This document shows positions 7,917 through 12,430 of a stretch of 12,430 nucleotides of DNA, piece after piece. This DNA is from Pseudomonadota bacterium. Lineage in GTDB: Bacteria > Pseudomonadota > Gammaproteobacteria > Burkholderiales > Burkholderiaceae_D. Where the stretch lies: assembly GCA_023435945.1 (NCBI GenBank), contig JAEZLB010000344.1, positions 1-12,430 of the forward strand, read 5' to 3'. The notes under the pieces were generated by a model that was not told the DNA's origin, did no database searches, and was given only the letters and a program-made list of their open reading frames with translations. A program made the translations under genes and the position numbers. Every line of letters starts with the position of its first letter. The first letter of the stretch is position 1.

Positions 7917-8360
7917 ATGAGTGCGAATTGCGAACTTTGCCAGCAGGATGGCGGTGAAATCCTGTGGCGCAACGACAGGCTGCGTGTCATTCTGGTGGAT
8001 GACGCGCAGTATCCGGGCTTTTGCCGCATCATCTGGAACGCGCATGTGCAGGAAATGACGGAGCTTGCTGCCGGTGAACGTGACTATCTGATGCGCGCAG
8101 TGTGGCAACTGGAGTCGGTTGTGCGGGAAATCATGCAACCCGATAAAATTAACGTCGCCAGTCTGGGTAACGTGGTGCCGCATCTGCACTGGCATGTGAT
8201 TCCGCGTTATCGCGATGATGCGCATTTCCCGGCGCCGGTATGGGCCGTGCCACAACGTGAAGCCGAGGCAAGCGCGCTGCAGGCCAGACGTGCGAAACTG
8301 AATGCTTTGCGGCAGGCGGTGAGCGCGGTCATGGATCAGTTTGATGCTGGTCGCGCCTAG
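7917..8360 (+). CDS. HIT-family (histidine triad) protein
   Basis: This is a 147-aa histidine-triad nucleotide hydrolase/transferase-like protein. The triad HLHWHVIPR lies at 89-97 with H89, H91 and H93; in the family these bind the nucleotide alpha-phosphate and provide the nucleophile. An N-terminal CxxC (C5, C8) resembles the zinc-site half seen in some HIT proteins, and RLRVILVDDAQYPGF (21-35) is the usual core strand region. The C-terminal tail (about 115-147) is helical and charged. ATG 7917 comes 3 bp after the oxidase stop, so the two genes are almost certainly co-transcribed and probably translationally coupled. Substrate and partner cannot be read from the sequence. HIT proteins near flavoenzymes and ubi genes are a recurring betaproteobacterial arrangement as far as I recall. 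Confidence 0.9.
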   Translation: MSANCELCQQDGGEILWRNDRLRVILVDDAQYPGFCRIIWNAHVQEMTELAAGERDYLMRAVWQLESVVREIMQPDKINVASLGNVVPHLHWHVIPRYRDDAHFPAPVWAVPQREAEASALQARRAKLNALRQAVSAVMDQFDAGRA

Positions 8361-8387
8361 GCCAACTACAACAGGACAGACAAAATC

Positions 8388-8816
8388 ATGGCTTCTACTT
8401 CTTCCGTTTCAGCGATTCCCACCGAACTCACCGTGCACAAGCAATCGCGCACGCTGGAAGTCGGGTTTGATAATGGCGCACGGTTTTCCTTGCCCTTTGA
8501 ATTGATGCGAGTGTATTCTCCGTCCGCAGAAGTGCGCGGACACGGCCCCGGGCAGGAAGTGCTGCAAACCGGCAAGCGCAATGTCGATGTGCTCGATCTC
8601 GAGCCGGTCGGTAATTACGCAGTCCGGCCGATCTTCTCCGATGGGCACGATACCGGCTTGTACACGTGGGAATATCTGTACTGGCTGGGCGAAAATCATG
8701 CCTCGCTGTGGGAGAGTTATCTGCAGCAACTGGAAGAGGCGGGCCATACCCGTGAAAGCGGGCGCGATGCTCCCATGGCTCCCGCCGCCAAGGGCGGCCA
8801 TGGCTGCGGCCATTAG
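8388..8816 (+). CDS. DUF971-domain protein with His/Cys-rich tail
   Basis: This 142-aa protein has one DUF971 domain (about 11-105), also known as the gamma-butyrobetaine-hydroxylase-like N-terminal domain. In that eukaryotic enzyme the domain carries a small zinc site; standalone bacterial versions lack an assigned function. The signature is strong: LPFELMRVYSPSAEVRGHG (35-53), then GNYAVRPIFSDGHDTGLYTW (75-94) and EYLYWLG (95-101). The last residues, GGHGCGH (136-142), form a possible metal-binding tail. An SD-like AGGA (8373-8376) lies 11 nt before ATG 8388. The gene follows the HIT gene by 27 bp and precedes ubiE by 154 bp. It might help cofactor or Fe-S metabolism (DUF971 is also found joined to Mrp/ApbC-type proteins), but that is inference. 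Confidence 0.9.
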   Translation: MASTSSVSAIPTELTVHKQSRTLEVGFDNGARFSLPFELMRVYSPSAEVRGHGPGQEVLQTGKRNVDVLDLEPVGNYAVRPIFSDGHDTGLYTWEYLYWLGENHASLWESYLQQLEEAGHTRESGRDAPMAPAAKGGHGCGH

Positions 8817-8867
8817 GCTTGTCCGATAGAGTGCCTGCCTTTAAAGTCTGGCGGTAGCGCTTATGCA

Positions 8868-8873
8868 TACAAT
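8868..8873 (+). promoter_or_regulatory. Possible -10 element upstream of ubiE
   Basis: TACAAT is a 5/6 match to the sigma-70 -10 and lies in the 154-bp DUF971-ubiE gap, about 97 nt before the ubiE ATG. A TG lies two bases upstream rather than the ideal one. No convincing -35 is seen at 16-18 bp. The gap length suggests that ubiE and the Tim44-like gene can be transcribed separately from the oxidase/HIT/DUF971 genes, but this element is weak evidence. Nothing else in the gap is recognisable. Confidence 0.28.
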
Positions 8874-8970
8874 GTTGCGAGTTGCACATGCGGCCTGCGT
8901 CTCTGAGCCAGGCAGTGAATATGTGCGGCTTGGCGCAGAATAAAAAGAAACCTAGCCGAGGATTTAGGCC

Positions 8971-9705
8971 ATGACCAAGACCACCCATTTCGGGTATCAG
9001 ACCGTACCGGAAGAAGCCAAAGTCAAAAAAGTGGCGGAGGTATTCCATTCTGTCGCCGGTAAATACGACGTGATGAACGATCTCATGTCAGCCGGTCTGC
9101 ATCGGGTATGGAAAACCTTTACCATCGCCCAGGCGGGCATTCGTCCCGGTTTCAAGGTGCTCGATATTGCGGGTGGTACCGGTGATCTTGCCAAGGCCTT
9201 TGCAAAACAGGCAGGTCCCAGCGGGGAAGTCTGGCTGACTGATATTAATGAATCGATGCTGAGAGTGGGCCGTGATCGTTTGCTTAACAAGGGGCTGGCC
9301 TTGCCCACCGCCTTGTGCGATGCGGAAAAACTTCCTTTCCCCAGCAACTATTTTGACCGGGTAAGCGTGGCGTTTGGTCTGCGCAATATGACGCACAAGG
9401 AAGTGGCTCTGTCGGAAATGCATCGGGTTCTTAAACCGGGTGGAAAACTTTTGGTGCTGGAGTTCTCTAAGGTATGGGAGCCCTTGCAAAAACCTTATGA
9501 CGTTTATTCTTTCTCGGTCTTGCCCTGGCTGGGAAAACGTATCGCCAACGATGCGGAAAGCTATCGTTATCTGGCGGAATCCATACGCATGCATCCGGAT
9601 CAGAATACACTGAAGCGCATGATGCAAGGTGTCGGTCTGGAAAAGGTAGATTATTTCAATCTGACCGCAGGTGTGGCAGCATTGCACACGGGAATGAAAT
9701 TTTAA
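8971..9705 (+). CDS. ubiE: Ubiquinone/menaquinone C-methyltransferase UbiE
   Basis: This is the SAM-dependent C-methyltransferase of quinone synthesis. It methylates 2-polyprenyl-6-methoxy-1,4-benzoquinol (ubiquinone branch) and, where menaquinone is made, demethylmenaquinol. The 244-aa length is normal (E. coli 251). Signature 1, [17 protein letters not shown], is at 32-48; the SAM-binding glycine motif VLDIAGGTG is at 63-71, with an acidic D91 further on; signature 2, [15 protein letters not shown], is at 152-166. The C-terminal [15 protein letters not shown] is also typical. A GAGGA (8958-8962) sits 8 nt before ATG 8971, the best SD among the early right-block genes. The Tim44-like gene follows after 12 bp, so the two form an operon. 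ubiJ and ubiB lie downstream. Confidence 0.98.
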   Translation: MTKTTHFGYQTVPEEAKVKKVAEVFHSVAGKYDVMNDLMSAGLHRVWKTFTIAQAGIRPGFKVLDIAGGTGDLAKAFAKQAGPSGEVWLTDINESMLRVGRDRLLNKGLALPTALCDAEKLPFPSNYFDRVSVAFGLRNMTHKEVALSEMHRVLKPGGKLLVLEFSKVWEPLQKPYDVYSFSVLPWLGKRIANDAESYRYLAESIRMHPDQNTLKRMMQGVGLEKVDYFNLTAGVAALHTGMKF

Positions 9706-9717
9706 GAGGAGCAGTAA

Positions 9718-10629
9718 ATGAAAAAAGTACTGATTGGTTTAATGATGGTCATGAGCAGCATGGCGATGGTCGTGCCAGAAGCAGATGCAGCGCGTCGTAT
9801 GGGCGGCGGCGGTTCCTTCGGAAAACAGTCGTCGCAACCTATGCAGCGTAATACGCAGCAGGCTCAACCGGCACAAAATCAGAATGCTGCGACTCGACCC
9901 CAGCAAAACGCAGCAGCTGCTCCGGCGGCGGCTCAGCGCCCCAGCATGATGCGTAACATCCTGGGTGGCGCCTTGTTGGGCCTGGGCTTGGGTGCATTGC
10001 TGTCCCATCTGGGTATTGGCGGCGCGCTGGCATCCATTATTTCGACCGTGCTGACCTTTGGTCTGATCGCACTGGCCGTAATGTTCCTGTATCGCATGTT
10101 TGCACGCCGTAACGGTAGCAACATGCAACCGGCTTATTCCGCTCCAGCGGCCAAGAACGCGACGCCGGAAATCGGTTCGGGCTTGAACCAGGATGCACGT
10201 CCAGCGGCTTTCCAGGGCGCAGCAATGGGCGGATCGGCAATCGGGACTGTCGATAACGGCGTTCCTGCTGATTTCGATACGGTCGGCTTCCTGCGTCATG
10301 CAAAAACTTACTTCATCCGCTTGCAGGCTGCCTGGGATCGTGGCGATACCAACGACATCCGCGAATTCACGACGCCGGAAATGTTTGCAGAACTGAGTAT
10401 GCAATTGCGTGAGCGTAGTGTGGCATCCACCACTGATGTGGTGCATCTGGATGCAGAGTTGCTGGGCATTGAGACCCGGGAAAACGAATACCTGGCCAGC
10501 GTGCGGTTTGATGGCCGTATTCGCGAAGAGGAAGGCGCTCCCGCAGAGGCGTTCTCTGAAGTCTGGAATCTGTCCAAGCCGATCTCCGGTGGCGGCTGGG
10601 TTCTGGCTGGCATTCAGCAAGTCTCCTGA
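9718..10629 (+). CDS. Tim44-like domain protein with signal peptide and membrane segments
   Basis: This 303-aa envelope protein starts with a signal peptide (K2-K3, hydrophobic 4-19, probable cleavage after ADA at 22-24), then a Gly-rich patch (28-35) and a Gln/Ala/Pro-rich low-complexity linker (about 38-75). Two hydrophobic segments follow (about 81-100 and 103-126), then an Ala/Gly-rich linker and a C-terminal Tim44-like domain (about 186-301). DTVGFLRHAKTYFIRLQAAWDRGD (in 187-210) and the final GGGWVLAGIQQ (291-301) are characteristic of that domain, which resembles the membrane-binding part of mitochondrial Tim44. Bacterial members are poorly characterised. A strong SD (AGAGGAG) precedes ATG 9718, 12 bp after ubiE. 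A robust terminator follows, so it is the last gene of the ubiE unit. It may bind the membrane or help assemble the quinone machinery; that is inference. Confidence 0.88.
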   Translation: MKKVLIGLMMVMSSMAMVVPEADAARRMGGGGSFGKQSSQPMQRNTQQAQPAQNQNAATRPQQNAAAAPAAAQRPSMMRNILGGALLGLGLGALLSHLGIGGALASIISTVLTFGLIALAVMFLYRMFARRNGSNMQPAYSAPAAKNATPEIGSGLNQDARPAAFQGAAMGGSAIGTVDNGVPADFDTVGFLRHAKTYFIRLQAAWDRGDTNDIREFTTPEMFAELSMQLRERSVASTTDVVHLDAELLGIETRENEYLASVRFDGRIREEEGAPAEAFSEVWNLSKPISGGGWVLAGIQQVS

Positions 10630-10656
10630 TTGTCGCTCGGCAAATCCTGATAAACT
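10630..10656 (+). promoter_or_regulatory. Possible extended -10 promoter for ubiJ-ubiB
   Basis: TTGTCG (10630-10635) and TAAACT (10651-10656) are separated by 15 bp, and the -10 is preceded by TGA, a correctly spaced extended -10 motif. Transcription would start near 10663, inside the 5' arm of the adjacent terminator hairpin. It is the only promoter-like element between the Tim44-like stop and the ubiJ start. The short spacer lowers confidence. Confidence 0.3.
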
Positions 10657-10660
10657 GCGA

Positions 10661-10695
10661 ACCGCCCGTGTGTTTTCACGGGCGGTTTTCTTTTG
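10661..10695 (+). terminator. Strong intrinsic terminator after the Tim44-like gene
   Basis: ACCGCCCGTG (10661-10670) pairs perfectly over 10 bp with CACGGGCGGT (10677-10686) around a TGTTTT loop and is followed by TTTCTTTTG (10687-10695). The GC-rich stem and T-rich tail are textbook for a Rho-independent terminator. It begins 31 nt after the Tim44-like stop and its tail ends 2 nt before the first ubiJ ATG. Confidence 0.9.
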
Positions 10696-10697
10696 TC

Positions 10698-11294
10698 ATG
10701 ATGAATCCAACCTTTTTCCTTCCTGCTGCAATCAATCACCTGCTGGCGGCTGAGCCTTGGGCACAGGCCAGGCTAGCTGCTCATGCCGGCAAGCTGGTGC
10801 GAGTCGATACAGGTGTTACAAAGCTGAGTTTTCGTATCGCTTCGGATGGATCCTTGCTGTCTGCCGATACGGACGAAACCGCGACGGTCACCATCCGCAT
10901 GAAATTAGCGGATTTGCCGCTGATGGCGCAGAACCGGGAGCGTGCATTCTCCTATGTGCAGGTGGAAGGCGATGCCGAATTCGCCGCCGCGATTGCCCAG
11001 GTAGGACAATCGGTACGCTGGGAGGCGGAAGCGGACCTGAGCAAACTGATCGGCGATATCGCAGCCCGCCGCCTGGTGCAAGCCGGCAAAGGCATGGCAG
11101 ATGCCGCGCAGACGGCTCATCGCAAGATGATGGAAAACCTGGCGGAGTATTTCCTGGAAGAGAACCCCCTGCTGGTGCGTCCGATAGCGGTATCGGAATT
11201 GACGAAGGAAGTGGTGAGGCTGCGGGATGATGTGGAAAGACTGGGTAAGCGCATTGACAAGCTACTCGATAAAAGTGCGCGGGAGGCCAAGTGA
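10698..11294 (+). CDS. ubiJ: Ubiquinone biosynthesis accessory factor UbiJ (SCP2-like)
   Basis: This 198-aa protein has the UbiJ layout: an SCP2-like lipid-binding domain (about 12-112) and a C-terminal amphipathic helix or coiled coil (about 164-193, [20 protein letters not shown]). In E. coli UbiJ and UbiK support the soluble Ubi metabolon by handling hydrophobic ubiquinone intermediates. Similarity to E. coli UbiJ is modest, but the architecture, length (E. coli 201 aa) and position directly before ubiB make the call firm. Two adjacent ATGs (10698 and 10701) could start it; an in-frame GTG at 10668 lies inside the terminator stem and was rejected. No SD is seen; the region an SD would occupy is terminator tail. 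The stop overlaps the ubiB GTG. Confidence 0.9.
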   Translation: MMNPTFFLPAAINHLLAAEPWAQARLAAHAGKLVRVDTGVTKLSFRIASDGSLLSADTDETATVTIRMKLADLPLMAQNRERAFSYVQVEGDAEFAAAIAQVGQSVRWEAEADLSKLIGDIAARRLVQAGKGMADAAQTAHRKMMENLAEYFLEENPLLVRPIAVSELTKEVVRLRDDVERLGKRIDKLLDKSAREAK

Positions 11295-12430
11295 TTCGTA
11301 AATTCCTGCGTGCGCTGAAAATTCTGCGCGTGGCGCTGCGTTATGGTCTGGACAATATCGCGATTTCGGGCCTGGCACCGCCAAGGTTTGCGCGTTGGAT
11401 CGACAGATTGGTGTTCTGGCGCGATATTTCCGCGCCGCGCGGGCAGCGCCTGCGTCAGGCACTGGAAGAGCTGGGACCGATTTTCGTGAAATTCGGGCAG
11501 GTGCTCTCTACCCGCCGCGACCTGATTCCGCCCGATATCGCGGAAGAGCTGGCGCGTTTACAGGATCGCGTGCCGCCTTTTGACAGCGAACTGGCCATCG
11601 TGCAGATCAAGCGGTCGCTGCATGCGCATCCGGATGAGCTGTTTGCACATTTCGACCGTGTTCCCACCGCCTCGGCATCCATAGCGCAGGTTCACTTTGC
11701 CACGCTCAAGGACGGCACCGAAGTGGCGGTCAAGGTGCTGCGTCCCGGCATGCGCAAGATCATCGATGAAGATATCGCACTCATGAATCTGGCGGCTGGC
11801 TGGGTCGAGCGTTTGTGGGCGGATGGCAAGCGCTTAAAGCCGCGCGAAGTGGTGGCGGAATTCGACAAGTATCTGCATGACGAACTGGATCTGATGCGTG
11901 AAGCGGCGAATGCCAGCCAGTTGCGTCGCAACTTCGCCGATTCGGACCTGCTCCTGGTGCCTGAAATGTACTGGGATTACTGCTCGGAAGCGGTGATTGT
12001 CATGCAGCGCATGCATGGTATTCCGATTTCGCGTACCGATCTGCTCATCGAGCACGGTGTGGATCTCAAAAAGCTGTCACGCGATGGCGTGGAAATTTTT
12101 TTCACCCAGGTTTTTCGCGATGGTTTCTTTCATGCCGACATGCATCCCGGCAATATCCTGGTGTCGATCGATCCGACCACTTTCGGCCGTTACATTGCGC
12201 TGGATTTCGGTATCGTCGGCACGCTAACCGATTACGACAAGGATTATCTCGCGCAGAACTTCCTGGCATTTTTCCGCCGCGATTACAAGCGCGTGGCCGA
12301 AGCGCATATTGAATCGGGCTGGGCACCGTCCGAGACGCGCGTGGACGAACTTGAATCCGCCGTGCGTGCCTGCTGCGAACCCATCTTTGACCGGCCGCTG
12401 CGCGACATCTCGTTTGGCACGGTTTTGCTG
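11291..12430 (+). CDS. ubiB: Ubiquinone biosynthesis regulatory kinase-like protein UbiB (3' end beyond window)
   Basis: The first 380 codons are present, of roughly 525 expected. UbiB is a membrane-associated ABC1/ADCK/UbiB atypical kinase-like ATPase needed for ubiquinone synthesis, probably helping to extract or hand over membrane-bound precursors. Motifs seen: the family-specific KFGQ (67-70) followed by VLSTRRDL; the Ala-rich nucleotide loop [10 protein letters not shown] (126-135); the ATP-site lysine K148 in [21 protein letters not shown] (196-208); the catalytic-loop region [10 protein letters not shown] (279-288); and the DFG metal site D305-F306-G307. The usual C-terminal TM helices lie outside the window. 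The start is GTG 11291, which shares four bases with the ubiJ stop (GTGA), implying translational coupling; the match to E. coli UbiB runs from the N-terminus. An SD-like GGGAGG (11280-11285) lies 5 nt upstream. Confidence 0.96.
   Translation, partial: MIRKFLRALKILRVALRYGLDNIAISGLAPPRFARWIDRLVFWRDISAPRGQRLRQALEELGPIFVKFGQVLSTRRDLIPPDIAEELARLQDRVPPFDSELAIVQIKRSLHAHPDELFAHFDRVPTASASIAQVHFATLKDGTEVAVKVLRPGMRKIIDEDIALMNLAAGWVERLWADGKRLKPREVVAEFDKYLHDELDLMREAANASQLRRNFADSDLLLVPEMYWDYCSEAVIVMQRMHGIPISRTDLLIEHGVDLKKLSRDGVEIFFTQVFRDGFFHADMHPGNILVSIDPTTFGRYIALDFGIVGTLTDYDKDYLAQNFLAFFRRDYKRVAEAHIESGWAPSETRVDELESAVRACCEPIFDRPLRDISFGTVLL

Noticed and set aside
5661..8255. Very long open frame (864 codons) on the minus strand opposite the giant oxidase and the HIT gene
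   Set aside because: It lies antisense to well-supported genes with intact motifs, its translation is rich in His, Gln and Arg with no recognisable domain, and such frames arise readily opposite long genes with strong codon bias.
9739..10620. 293-codon minus-strand open frame inside the Tim44-like gene
   Set aside because: It is antisense to a gene with signal peptide, strong SD and terminator, and its translation has no recognisable domain.
10668..10697. Earlier GTG start for ubiJ
   Set aside because: It falls within the terminator stem, so the first codons would be the hairpin itself; the ATG pair at 10698/10701 gives the expected N-terminus.
1..12430. Mobile elements, CRISPR arrays, phage or defence genes, tRNA/rRNA genes
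   Set aside because: I read both strands for repeat arrays, terminal inverted repeats, transposase motifs and tRNA-like folds and saw none; the content is housekeeping with consistent codon use.

Overview
The window is an ordinary-looking stretch of bacterial chromosome, densely packed, with two gene blocks pointing away from each other. Protein sequences and gene order point to a betaproteobacterium, most likely Burkholderiales and perhaps Oxalobacteraceae (Herminiimonas/Janthinobacterium-like). The clues are the ptsN-hprK pair, the bimodular QueF, a very long FAD/Fe-S oxidoreductase, and the run HIT - DUF971 - ubiE - Tim44-like - ubiJ - ubiB. The taxon is inferred from remembered family and synteny patterns, not from a search. 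I see no tRNA, rRNA, CRISPR array, insertion sequence, phage gene or integration site, and no stretch over 300 bases without a gene.

Left block (1-3105, minus strand, transcribed right to left): ilvA (biosynthetic threonine deaminase), queF (queuosine precursor reductase), ptsN (nitrogen-PTS EIIA) and the first 17 codons of hprK (HPr kinase/phosphorylase). ilvA and queF are 51 bp apart, and ptsN and hprK 43 bp apart. Both short gaps contain a clear inverted repeat lying directly before the downstream start codon. ptsN and hprK belong to the phosphorelay that links PTS phosphorylation to carbon and nitrogen control.

Centre (3106-3281): a 176-bp divergent intergenic region with a perfect 12-bp palindrome that contains a consensus -10 hexamer on both strands.

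Right block (3282-12430, plus strand): a YqaA-type DedA/VTT membrane protein; a 1333-residue FAD-linked oxidase fused to a [4Fe-4S] ferredoxin module and two CCG domains; a HIT-family protein only 3 bp downstream; a DUF971 protein with a His/Cys tail; ubiE; a secreted or membrane-anchored Tim44-like protein; ubiJ; and the first 380 codons of ubiB (GTG start, overlapping the ubiJ stop). UbiE, UbiJ and UbiB all serve ubiquinone synthesis, so this is a ubiquinone locus with conserved passengers of unclear role. The large flavoprotein resembles D-lactate, glycolate and D-2-hydroxyglutarate dehydrogenases and probably passes electrons towards the respiratory chain.

The most distinctive non-coding feature is a strong intrinsic terminator after the Tim44-like gene, whose T-tract ends about two bases before the ubiJ start codon. 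No new multi-gene system is evident. The points worth a second look are start-proximal RNA structures, the substrate of the giant oxidoreductase, and the uncharacterised proteins inside the ubi cluster.
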